Positions 1 to 6,377 of a DNA stretch of 9,344 nt are shown here, one piece after another. The DNA is taken from the NCBI GenBank assembly GCA_051000755.1, contig JBPCNZ010000042.1, positions 1-9,344 on the forward strand, written 5' to 3'. Both the position numbers and the translations under genes were made by a program. Each line of letters starts with the position of its first letter. Position 1 is the stretch's first letter. The notes beneath the pieces are model-generated. The model saw only the letters and a list, made by a program, of their open reading frames with translations. It was not told the DNA's origin and made no database searches. This stretch comes from JALZAH01 sp051000755 (GTDB taxonomy: Bacteria > Actinomycetota > Acidimicrobiia > Acidimicrobiales > Palsa-688).

Positions 1-4
1 CATC

Positions 5-1024
5 ATGGGTCGGTGCCCAGTGAGCCTCCCGCGATCGGTGATGGACGACACCCCTAGCGACATCGCCCACCTCTACCGCCGTGCCGGCTTCGGAGCGAGC
101 CCGGCGGAGCTCGAAGCGGCCGTCTCCGCCGGCTACCAGGCCACGGTCGAGTCCCTCATAGCCGGAGGAGGCACCGCCGCTGATTCGACGGGCGACATGA
201 TCGCCCCGCCTTCCTTCGCTCCTTACCGACCGCTCCCAGGTGAGAGCGGGACCCCTGAGCAACTGGAGGCGGCGATGGCCCGGGGGCGGGTCCTTACCGC
301 AGAGCTCGCCCAGCTCCAAGCGTGGTGGATGGAGCGGATGGTCGTGACGACCACGCCGCTGCGGGAGAAGATGACCCTGCTGTGGCACGGCCATTTCGCC
401 ACCTCCGTCAGCAAGGTCGCCTTCCCCAATCTCATGTATCTGCAGAACCAGCTGTTCCGCACCGCAGGCATGGGCAGCTTCGAGGACCTGACCCAGGCGG
501 TGGCCAAGGGCGGGGCCATGATGGTCTGGCTTGACACCGTCCTCGACCGGAAGGGCAAGCCCAACGAGAACTTTGCCCGCGAACTCATGGAGCTGTTCAC
601 CCTCGGCGTCGGCCACTACACGCAGACAGACGTGGAGCAGGCAGCTCGGTGCTTCACCGGGTGGACCTACGACAGGATGACCGACCAGTGGAGCGTCCAG
701 CCCCGCCAGCACGATGACGGAATCAAGTCGCTTCTCGGCCGCACCGACAACCTCAGCGGCGAGGATGCCATCTCTACCATCCTCGCCAAGCCAGAGTCGG
801 CCCGCTTCGTGGTCGCCAAGGTATGGAGCCATCTGGCCTACCCGGTGGCGACCAGCGACCCAGTCGTGGCTCAGCTCGTCGAGGCCTACGCTCCGTCGTT
901 GAACATCGCCGATCTGTTGCGGGCCGTTGGTAACGGGCAGCTCACAGGCCAGCTGTTTCACCTCGACGACCACCCGAGGGGGAAAATGACTTGGGTGTGG
1001 CTCCCTGGCAGGGAGGCGGGCTGA
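5..1024 (+). CDS. DUF1800 family protein, 3'-truncated by mobile DNA
   Basis: The N-terminal reading IAHLYRRAGFGASPAELEAA, the later WHGHFATSVSKV and the segment ENFARELMELFTLGVGHYTQ with a following ARCFTGW are typical of DUF1800 proteins, which are exported or cell-associated proteins of unknown biochemical role often encoded beside DUF1501 genes (family knowledge; that neighbour would lie left of the window). The start is uncertain: ATG at 5 is the first in view, ATG at 41 (MDDTPSDIAHLYRRAGF) looks like the natural family start, and the frame is open to the window edge. DUF1800 similarity stops at about base 928 (LNIADLLRAV). The last 31 or so codons are read through antisense IS630 DNA and then the left end of the ISKra4 element, where the stop lies. 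The protein has about 308 genuine residues and lacks its usual C-terminal part, so it is probably non-functional. Confidence 0.85.
   Translation: MGRCPVSLPRSVMDDTPSDIAHLYRRAGFGASPAELEAAVSAGYQATVESLIAGGGTAADSTGDMIAPPSFAPYRPLPGESGTPEQLEAAMARGRVLTAELAQLQAWWMERMVVTTTPLREKMTLLWHGHFATSVSKVAFPNLMYLQNQLFRTAGMGSFEDLTQAVAKGGAMMVWLDTVLDRKGKPNENFARELMELFTLGVGHYTQTDVEQAARCFTGWTYDRMTDQWSVQPRQHDDGIKSLLGRTDNLSGEDAISTILAKPESARFVVAKVWSHLAYPVATSDPVVAQLVEAYAPSLNIADLLRAVGNGQLTGQLFHLDDHPRGKMTWVWLPGREAG
929..990 (-). mobile_element. Internal fragment of an IS630-family transposase gene
   Basis: Read on the minus strand from 988 down, this stretch encodes FPPRVVVEVKQLACELPVTN, which resembles the segment following the helix-turn-helix and GRPxxF linker in IS630 transposases. 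The preceding part of that gene ends with GRPKSF at about 2948, exactly at the other side of the ISKra4 element. This piece is therefore the downstream continuation of the same split gene. It ends at about 929 where the DUF1800 similarity begins, so the catalytic C-terminal part of the IS630 transposase is absent. The assignment rests on recalled family similarity and on the position of the junctions. Confidence 0.7.
986..990. repeat. Possible left target duplication of ISKra4 element
   Basis: ATGAC directly before the left inverted repeat resembles ACGAC directly after the right one (4 of 5 bases). This is a likely 5-bp target duplication with one later change. The exact duplication length is uncertain because the two outer flanks, once joined, leave the IS630 frame one base off. 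Confidence 0.4.
991..1014 (+). repeat. ISKra4 left inverted repeat
   Basis: It begins TTGGGTGTGGCTCCCTGGCA and pairs with the reverse complement of 2926-2949, which begins TTGGGTTCGGCTCCCTGAGA, with four mismatches over 24 bases. It also holds a small internal hairpin, CTCCCT-GGC-AGGGAG (1001-1015). Confidence 0.85.
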
Positions 1025-1160
1025 GGGCGTTCTCCCAGCTCATGTCCCCTTCGGTGACTGGCTCAGCAGTTTGACGCCCTCGTGATCCACCACCTTTCGC
1101 TGTCCGCGATCGAGAATCTGCCAGTGATCGTGCTAGCAGAGTGGAGGTAGGGTATGAGTC
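1015..1160. other. ISKra4 leader, no gene seen
   Basis: These 146 bases between the left inverted repeat and the first gene of the element presumably hold its promoter. I could not pick out a convincing -35/-10 pair. A purine-rich GGAGGTAGGG at 1143-1152 is the probable ribosome binding site for the DUF6788 gene. Confidence 0.4.
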
Positions 1161-1466
1161 GTGACTGTTCGACGCGGTCCGGTGCCGCCGGACCCGGTGC
1201 CGGAGATGCTGCGAGGCTCGGTGGTCACCCACCGGCGCCGCTGCGGGAAGCCGAACTGCCGGTGCGCGGACGGCGAGGCGCTCCACGAGTCGGTGGTGTT
1301 GAGCTACTCGGTGGCGAGGCGGACGAAGTTCATCATGCTTCGGGGCGACGAGGTAGCGGCAGTGCGCGCCGCGACGGAGCGGTTCCGAGCGGCGAAGGCT
1401 CAGCTCGAGGCGGGCGCGGACGAGGGCCTTGCCCGGCTGATGGAGCGGCGGAGCCGTCTCGGCTGA
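1161..1466 (+). CDS. DUF6788-type accessory protein of the ISKra4 element
   Basis: This 101-residue protein has the sequence MLRGSVVTHRRRCGKPNCRC followed by ADGEALHESVVLSYS, the hallmark of DUF6788-type small proteins, and then a charged helical C-terminal half. The Cys cluster C-G-K-P-N-C-R-C suggests metal or nucleic-acid binding (inference). Such genes are often found just before ISKra4 transposases. The GTG at 1161 lies about 10 bases after a GGAGGTAG motif. An internal ATG at 1206 (MLRGS) is the alternative start. The ATG at 1154 is better spaced from the motif but belongs to a different frame (frame 2) that lacks the DUF6788 sequence. The gene itself is undamaged. The transposase similarity begins in the -1 frame directly at its stop codon, so the two may be translationally coupled or joined by frameshifting. 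Confidence 0.75.
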   Translation: MTVRRGPVPPDPVPEMLRGSVVTHRRRCGKPNCRCADGEALHESVVLSYSVARRTKFIMLRGDEVAAVRAATERFRAAKAQLEAGADEGLARLMERRSRLG

Positions 1467-2921
1467 GCCGCTCGGACGGAGAGGCGAGCGGCTTCGAGCG
1501 CTCCGACGCGCTCTATGGTGGCCTAGTCGGCTTCTTGCGTGGCGAAAAGGCCCGGTCCCTCGCCCATGACCAGCTCGAGGTCCGCCTGGGCGCTGAGCAC
1601 GCGATCTCACCCGCCAGTTGCTCCAGGACCATCTCGACCGGGAGGTGCGGGTGACTGGGGTCACCGACGCCGATGGCGTGACGCGAAGGGCGGTCGAACC
1701 CGGTCACCACCGCCCGCTCGCCACCGTCTTCGGTGAGGTCACGGTCACCCGTCTCGCCTACCGGGCGAAGGGGACCGAAAACCTTCATCTCGCCGACGCG
1801 GCCTTGAACCTCCTCGCGCAGCGTCACTCCTACGGGCTTCGCGAGCTGGCGGCGATCGAGGCGACTCGCGGCAGCTACGAGGAGGCCCAAGCGGCGATCG
1901 AACGCCATTGCGGCGTCGCCGTCGGCAAACGCCAGCTGGAACAGCTTGTCGGGCGCGCCACGGCCGATGTCGTCGCCTTCTACGAACAGTCAGCGCGCCC
2001 CGCCGCTGACACGTCCGAAGCGCTGGTCATCTCCGCTGACGGCAAAGGGATCGTCATGCGCCCCGACGCTCTCCGTCGAGCGACGGCGAAGGCCGCAGCA
2101 GCCCACAAGCTGAAGACAAGGCTCTCCAAAGGAGAGAAACGGGACCGCAAGCGGATGGCCGAGCTCGCCGTCGTCTACAACGCAGCCCCCGTGGCGCGCA
2201 CCCCAGCCGACATCCTCGCCCGAAGGCGAAGACGCAACGAAAGCGCCGGTGGCACCGGTCGCGACCGCGAAATGGCTCACCGCGAGCGTCGTCGACGACG
2301 CCCGTGCGGTCATCGGCGCCGCCTTTGACGAGGCAGAACGCCGCGACCCCGACCATCTCCGACCCTGGGTCGCGCTCGTCGACGGGGCAGTCCACCAGAA
2401 CAACGTGATCAACTCCGAGGCGAAGCGCCGCGGCATCAAGATCCACATCACCTGCGACTTCGTTCACGTCCTTGAATACCTGTGGTCCGCAGCGTGGAGC
2501 TTCTTCGACGAGGGCGACTCCGCCGCCGAGACGTGGGTCGCCGACAAAGAACTTGCCGTCTTGGAGGGAAAGGCCGGCATCGTCGCCGGTGCGATCCGCC
2601 GCAAAGCGACAACGCCCGGGCTCGACAAACAGCACCGAAAGAGAGCCGACACAAGCAGCCCTATCTCGACCGACAACCCTCGCCGCCGGGTGGCCGATCG
2701 CCACAGGAGTGATCGAAGGATCCTGCCGATACATCGTCCGTGACCGCTTCGACATCACCGGAGCACGATGGTCCCTCCACGGAGCCGAAGCGATCCTCAA
2801 GCTCAGGGCCGTGCGCGCCAACGGTGACTGGCCCACCTACTGGCACTACCACCTGGCTCAACAACGCAAGCGCGTCCACGAGTCCCGCTACGCCAACGAC
2901 GCCATCCCCCGGGCAGCCTGA
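1466..2921 (+). pseudogene. ISKra4-family transposase, multiple frameshifts
   Basis: The protein can be assembled from several frames: GFERSDALYGGLVGFLRGEK in frame 2; QDHLDREVRVTGV through SADGKGIVM in frame 1 after a one-base loss near 1607; VALVDGAVHQNNVINSEAKR in frame 2 after a shift near 2221; PYLDRQP briefly in frame 1 near 2655; and LAAGWPIATGVIEGSCRYIV to the end in frame 3 from about 2676. All three likely catalytic acidic residues of the family are still encoded: Asp in ADGKG (2038-2040), Asp in LVDGA (2381-2383) and Glu in GVIEG (2715-2717). The end HLAQQRKRVHESRYAND is the normal family C-terminus. No good start codon is seen in frame 2 after 1466. The enzyme would catalyse DDE-type transposition, but this copy cannot make it as a single chain. 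Confidence 0.85.
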
Positions 2922-2925
2922 CCAG

Positions 2926-2949
2926 TCCCTCTCAGGGAGCCGAACCCAA
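2926..2949 (-). repeat. ISKra4 right inverted repeat
   Basis: It is the partner of 991-1014. It starts five bases after the transposase stop and contains its own hairpin TCCCT-CTC-AGGGA (2926-2938). Outside it the minus-strand IS630 reading frame resumes at once. Confidence 0.85.
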
Positions 2950-2954
2950 ACGAC
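2950..2954. repeat. Possible right target duplication of ISKra4 element
   Basis: ACGAC directly outside the right inverted repeat compares with ATGAC outside the left one, a 4 of 5 match. Confidence 0.4.
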
Positions 2955-3210
2955 TTCGGTCGCCCCGAACGATCCCGGTCCTTGAGCCCGTCGAGGCCCT
3001 CCTCGAAGTACCGCTTGCGCCACTTGATAATCGTGTTCAACGCCAAGCCGAGCGACGTGGCGATCGAGGCGTTCTCCGTCCCGCCAGCCGCCGCCAGGAC
3101 GATCTTCGCTCGCAGCACCATGCGATGCTCGCCGCTGCGCTTGCGGGCCATCGCCTCAAGCCGGCGTGGCCGCGGGACAAGTTGATAACGAACGGGCTCT
3201 GACGGGACAT
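2950..3210 (-). pseudogene. IS630-family transposase, N-terminal fragment
   Basis: On the minus strand the ATG at 3210 has a good ribosome binding site (GGAGGT, five bases upstream) and begins MSRQSPFVINLSR. The frame then shifts near 3165 into RRLEAMARKRSGEHRMVLRA, continuing as IVLAAAGGTENASIATSLGL and LNTIIKWRKRYFEEGLDGLK up to GRPKSF. This is the helix-turn-helix DNA-binding domain and GRP linker of IS630 transposases. The gene breaks off at the right repeat of the ISKra4 element and resumes at 990 on the other side. The catalytic DDE domain is missing, so the fragment is dead twice over: by the frameshift and by the insertion. Confidence 0.85.
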
Positions 3211-3349
3211 CGCCACCTCCAGCATCGGCGACGCGACCGCCCACCACAATGATCCCCTCCGCTACCCGCATAACTTACACGCTTGTAATTCTGACCGGAA
3301 CCACTTAGCCAACGCAACTCTGCGAGCCCCTCGGCTTCGTGGGGGAGCA

Positions 3350-3401
3350 CGCGCTCACTAGCGCGCACACGGGCCTCGGCAATCATGCAGAGGCCCGTGT
3401 G
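3350..3401 (-). terminator. Tandem hairpins after the LAFTG protein gene
   Basis: There are two adjacent perfect inverted repeats. One is CACACGGGCCTC (3366-3377) pairing with GAGGCCCGTGTG (3390-3401) across a 12-base loop. The other is CGCGCT (3350-3355) pairing with AGCGCG (3360-3365) across CACT. Both lie within 85 bases of the stop of the minus-strand gene. No T-run follows, as is common in high-GC actinobacteria. They probably stop transcription from the DUF4012/LAFTG locus; the 12-bp stem would also work in the other direction. Confidence 0.6.
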
Positions 3402-3416
3402 GGAAGCGAAACCGTA

Positions 3417-3440
3417 AGCGCCTTAAGTGGCTCAGGCGCT
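3417..3440. repeat. Hairpin across the LAFTG gene stop codon
   Basis: AGCGCCT (3417-3423) pairs with AGGCGCT (3434-3440) across 10 bases that include most of the stop codon. It may form part of the 3' end structure of the transcript together with the downstream hairpins. Confidence 0.35.
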
Positions 3441-3794
3441 GAAGCTGTCGCGGCGACGCTTCCGGCTTGACAGGACAATAATGCCACCCAAGCCAATCGC
3501 TCCTGCGCCCACCGCCGTGGTGAGCAGGGCGTCGGTACCGGTGAAGGCCAGTCCGCTCGACTGGGAGGTGGGGGTGGCTGGAACGGCGTTCTGGGGCGGC
3601 ACGGTGTTCTCGGCCTGAGGCAGCGTACTAGTCGGTCCGTACCCTGGGCCATCAGCTTGGACTGCGGCGAAAGCTGGCGATGCCAGGGCCGCTGAGCCGC
3701 CGAGGAGCGCGAAAGACAGCGCCACGGGACCGACGAGTCGCCGAGCCACGCTCCGCCCGCCGCGAAAGCCTGAGAGATGTCCCACCGAATGCAT
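3432..3794 (-). CDS. Small secreted protein with LAFTG cell-wall sorting signal
   Basis: The product has 120 residues from the ATG at 3794, which follows an AAGGAG motif at 3807-3812 (12 bases away). An in-frame ATG at 3839 would add 15 residues but has no visible binding site. Residues 1-43 form a signal peptide: Arg-rich start, hydrophobic LVGPVALSFALLGGSAALAS, and a likely cleavage after ASPAFA. Residues 44-80 are a short Pro/Thr/Gln-rich low-complexity stretch. LAFTG at 82-86, a hydrophobic segment at 89-108 and the tail RKRRRDSFSA form a complete sortase signal. LAXTG signals are the type recognised by class E sortases (family knowledge). The exposed part is only about 40 residues, so it is a minimal surface protein or linker with no recognised domain. 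It lies 91 bases after the DUF4012 gene on the same strand and may be co-transcribed with it. Confidence 0.85.
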   Translation of the reverse strand: MHSVGHLSGFRGGRSVARRLVGPVALSFALLGGSAALASPAFAAVQADGPGYGPTSTLPQAENTVPPQNAVPATPTSQSSGLAFTGTDALLTTAVGAGAIGLGGIIVLSSRKRRRDSFSA

Positions 3795-3885
3795 AGTGAC
3801 AGTGTGCTCCTTCCAGGGGAGATTGTCTAGCGACATCAACGCAATGCCCTATGAAGGCAACCCTACGGGATCAGCGTGGTGTTCG

Positions 3886-6249
3886 TTACGGCTTCGTGAA
3901 GGAGAATCGGTGGCCTGCGCGCTCCTCGGGCCCGGGCATCCAGGACGCGCTGTCGGTGGTCGCGCCGCTCTGCGTGGATTTGACTGTCATGGTGTCGTGG
4001 TCGGGGATGGACATGGGTTGGTTGCGGACTGCCATGGTGTAGTTGTGACCAGCCTGTACCTGCCCGACAAGGTTGATGGCCAGACTGACGGTGCCCTCGG
4101 CTGGCACGTTGATGTAGGCGCTGTAGGCGTTGACCCCGAACTCCGGGGCCGAGCCCATGTTGATCGGAGTGCCGTCCTGGGTGGCCCCGGTGAGACCGAA
4201 CGGGCTGTAGATCGAGAGCCATGTCCGGTTCGTCCCGTTCGGGAGGTGGAAGCTGGGGAAGCTGCCGAGCACGTCCGGTGGCAGGCCGGTGGCTGGGGCT
4301 TCGTTGTGCAAGGTAACCGTGAGCAGGGCGTGGACGTGACCCGTTGCAGGGTCGACCGTCACCCGGTCGTCGAGGCGGCGACTGAGATAGGGGTCAATCT
4401 TGTTGGCCGCCGCGTTCTGTGTGGTCAGGGCCAAGACGTCACCCCCCCTGACCTGGGGGAACGACCCGTCCAGAGACAGCCGGCGGAGGAGGGGCTGATC
4501 GCTCGGATGGTTGCTCCAGAACAGGAAGCGGCCTTTGCGAACCTGGGGGTCGAGGGCGGCCGAGAGGGCGGCCGGGCCGGGGAGGGAGCTGTGAACCAGC
4601 TTGGCGAACGACAAGGAGAGGGCGTCTTGCAAGAAGTCGTGGCGGGCCAGCTCAGTGGTGCCTGCGTACTGCCCGTTGTTGAACGTGTCGTACTGGCCCT
4701 TGAGGAGCTCATCAGCGGCGTTCGCCTCGGTCAAGGGTTGAAGAAGGCCCGGGACGGCGATCGGGCCGGTGAAGTGTAGGAGGGCGGCCAGGCCGTAGGG
4801 GTCGAGGCCGAGCACCCCGTCGATGTGGTCCCCCCCGGCCTGGGGGTACAGCTGAGTGATGGCGTTGGCCACGGTGGGGAAGTCGGGGGAGTAGGAGACA
4901 TCCTGGAAGTGGTCGGCCGGACCGAAACTGCCGTACCGGCCCAGGTAGTCGCCAAGGCCGGTGAGCTTCCGTCCGCCGGGGGGGAGGTGGGCGTTGAGCT
5001 CGGCTATCGGGCCAGCCCTGGTAAGTCTGATACTGCCCTGGTCCACGGTCAGCTCGGCGAAGCTGCCGATGAAGCCGTCGAGGCCCCTCGCTTCGGCCGG
5101 GGTCATGAAGGCTACGAAGTAGTGCCGGGTTCCGTTCCCGCCCAGCAGGCCCGGTGCGGCCTGGACGATCTGGGCTCCCAGGTTCACATTGCGCCCGGCG
5201 TTGGTCAGCTGCGTGTCGAACGTGGAAAGGCGAGAGGCGATGGGTGCCACCAGCCAACCAGAGCGCAGTCCACCCAGCGTGGCGCGAGCGTCGGTGATCT
5301 GGGCGCTCAGGGCGCGTAGCGGTCCCCCTGCTGCACTGATGGCAGCCAGGTCGAGGTGGCCATTCACCGAACCGAAGCTGCGGACGTCGACGGTGGATGC
5401 CTCCGTCTTCGCTGCGGTCGTCAGTCCCTGGGCCGTGCCGGTGGCCTTGGCGATGGCCTCGCGCTGCTGGGCCACGATCGGTACCAGCCGGCTCCCGGCG
5501 CTCCACAGGCTCGCGGCCCGGGAGTGGGCCAGGCTCAGGTTGGCGGTGGCGGTGGCCAGCTTTGCCGTCCCCGAGGCCGTCCCCCCGTTGGATACCGAGG
5601 CCAGGGCGCCCTCGGTGTTGGCGATGGCCAACTGCACCGGGTTCTTGGCCAGCAGCCCACCGATCGCAGCGGGGATGGCCAGCACCACCAGGACGATCAC
5701 GCCGCCGAGCCCGAGTCGCAGCGTCCGGCGGCGGGTCCTCTTCGACATCTGGCGCAAGGCTGACACCAGTGGGAACCCGATGGCCACCGCGGCCACGAGG
5801 GCCGTCAGTCCCTGGAACCCGACGTGGGGCCAGCGCAGCACCACCTGTATGGCCAGGGCCCCCACCAACGCCCCGATGCGCTGTCTCGAGCGTCGGGGAA
5901 AGGCGGAACCGAACGCCACCCCGAGGGCGACGATCGCCGGAGCGAGGAGCAGGCCCTTGCTGAGGGCCACGGCGATGGCGCTGAGGATCAGCCACGTGCT
6001 TCGCCGGGCCTTGCTGGTCGCCACGGTGACGGTGGCCGCCAGTGCCGCGGTGTAGAGCGGGTCCACGACCGGTGTTCCGGTGGGGTGGCAGCCGGCGGTG
6101 GCGCCGCCGGCAGCAGCGGCGATCGCCAGGATGGCCACCACGATCTGGGAGCGTCGTTTGCGGCGGCTCCGATGACGCCGGCGCGTCGAGACCCGCTCTC
6201 CGCCGGCTACGCCACGCGCCGTGTCTTCTGCCAACTTGTCCGCGGCCAA
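3886..6249 (-). CDS. DUF4012 domain-containing membrane protein
   Basis: This 787-residue protein begins with a very basic cytoplasmic stretch (STRRRHRSRRKRRS, 21-34). It is followed by about five or six hydrophobic segments (roughly 35-53, 60-78, 86-113, 124-139, 143-163 and 179-201), and then a long Ala/Thr-rich region and an extracytoplasmic DUF4012 domain from about 340. Family-like motifs are PAEARGLDGFIGSFAEL (384-400), DVSYSPDFPTVAN (450-462) and DGVLGLDPYGLAALL (477-491). DUF4012 has no established biochemical activity; it is found in actinobacterial envelope and polysaccharide-type loci. The frame opens at a TTG (6249), another TTG is at 6234, and an in-frame stop lies five codons upstream of the first, so the start is one of these or the mRNA is unusual. 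No clear ribosome binding site is seen. The gene is long and completely open, unlike its neighbours. Confidence 0.85.
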   Translation of the reverse strand: MAADKLAEDTARGVAGGERVSTRRRHRSRRKRRSQIVVAILAIAAAAGGATAGCHPTGTPVVDPLYTAALAATVTVATSKARRSTWLILSAIAVALSKGLLLAPAIVALGVAFGSAFPRRSRQRIGALVGALAIQVVLRWPHVGFQGLTALVAAVAIGFPLVSALRQMSKRTRRRTLRLGLGGVIVLVVLAIPAAIGGLLAKNPVQLAIANTEGALASVSNGGTASGTAKLATATANLSLAHSRAASLWSAGSRLVPIVAQQREAIAKATGTAQGLTTAAKTEASTVDVRSFGSVNGHLDLAAISAAGGPLRALSAQITDARATLGGLRSGWLVAPIASRLSTFDTQLTNAGRNVNLGAQIVQAAPGLLGGNGTRHYFVAFMTPAEARGLDGFIGSFAELTVDQGSIRLTRAGPIAELNAHLPPGGRKLTGLGDYLGRYGSFGPADHFQDVSYSPDFPTVANAITQLYPQAGGDHIDGVLGLDPYGLAALLHFTGPIAVPGLLQPLTEANAADELLKGQYDTFNNGQYAGTTELARHDFLQDALSLSFAKLVHSSLPGPAALSAALDPQVRKGRFLFWSNHPSDQPLLRRLSLDGSFPQVRGGDVLALTTQNAAANKIDPYLSRRLDDRVTVDPATGHVHALLTVTLHNEAPATGLPPDVLGSFPSFHLPNGTNRTWLSIYSPFGLTGATQDGTPINMGSAPEFGVNAYSAYINVPAEGTVSLAINLVGQVQAGHNYTMAVRNQPMSIPDHDTMTVKSTQSGATTDSASWMPGPEERAGHRFSFTKP

Positions 6250-6377
6250 GAGTGCGAAAACTTAGTCCAGCCTCGAGCCGTAATAGAAGCGGGCCCCGAC
6301 TGGGCCTGTGACCCCAACTCGTGGCCGAGCAATCGTATGCCTGTATGCCTGTATGCCTGTATGCCTGTATGCCTGAA
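6250..6377. promoter_or_regulatory. Divergent intergenic region, DUF4012 / vapB-like
   Basis: This 128-base gap separates the two divergent genes and must hold promoters for both. I see no convincing sigma-70 boxes. Its one clear feature is the octanucleotide repeat tract at 6335-6374, at the antitoxin side. Confidence 0.5.
6335..6374 (+). repeat. Octanucleotide tandem repeat, five copies of GTATGCCT
   Basis: There are five perfect head-to-tail copies of GTATGCCT, ending three bases before the antitoxin ATG. Each copy carries an ATG. Because the unit is 8 bases, successive ATGs fall in rotating frames, and only those at 6345 and 6369 are in frame with the antitoxin. Tracts of this kind change copy number by slipped-strand mispairing. 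Here a change would alter the 5' leader and promoter spacing, or the frame of any translation begun at the GTG at 6321. Confidence 0.9.

Larger units (their letters stand above)
991..2949 (+). mobile_element. ISKra4-family insertion sequence, complete ends, decayed transposase
   Basis: The element is about 1.96 kb and is bounded by inverted repeats that match at 20 of 24 bases. It contains a DUF6788 accessory gene (1161-1466) and an ISKra4-type transposase frame (to 2921), both on the plus strand. The transposase stop is only a few bases from the right repeat. The element lies inside an IS630-family transposase gene, whose two parts flank it on the minus strand. The transposase carries at least four frame changes, so the copy is probably immobile on its own but could be mobilised in trans because its ends look intact. 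Confidence 0.85.
2950..3305 (-). mobile_element. IS630-family remnant, transposase-start end
   Basis: The remnant runs from the ISKra4 junction out through the transposase start. A plausible outer end is at 3305, where the minus strand reads AGTGGTTCCGGTCAGAATTA directly after a TA dinucleotide (3306-3307), the target typical of this family. The opposite end is not present, so the inverted repeat cannot be confirmed within the window. A small TTACA-CGCT-TGTAA palindrome lies at 3274-3287. Confidence 0.5.

Noticed and set aside
1060..1075. Similarity of TCAGCAGTTTGAC in the ISKra4 leader to the palindrome arm near 8975-8990
   Set aside because: Only about ten bases are shared and the contexts differ. 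It could easily be chance and does not show that the same element lies at both places.
942..1664. Long minus-strand open frame (240 codons) across the ISKra4 leader and DUF6788 gene
   Set aside because: It is Arg/Ser/Pro-rich with no domain pattern, lies antisense to a recognised DUF6788 gene and crosses the inverted repeat. It is typical of a spurious frame in high-GC DNA.
3795..3885. A separate sigma-70-type promoter for the LAFTG gene in the 91-base gap
   Set aside because: No pair of -35 and -10 boxes with acceptable spacing is visible; only weak TAGGGT and TAGACAATCT-like stretches were found.
3796..4779. 327-codon plus-strand open frame opposite the DUF4012 gene
   Set aside because: It is antisense to a strongly supported gene and its product shows no recognisable domain, only Val/Gly/Glu-rich translation of the complementary strand.
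4712..5995. 427-codon minus-strand open frame overlapping the DUF4012 gene in another frame
   Set aside because: The composition is dominated by Arg, Pro and Gly with no hydrophobic or domain pattern. The overlapping frame has clear DUF4012 motifs and membrane segments.
6335..6374. The 8-bp repeats as a CRISPR array or iteron origin
   Set aside because: The copies are directly contiguous with no spacers and number only five. There is no replication gene or AT-rich region next to them.
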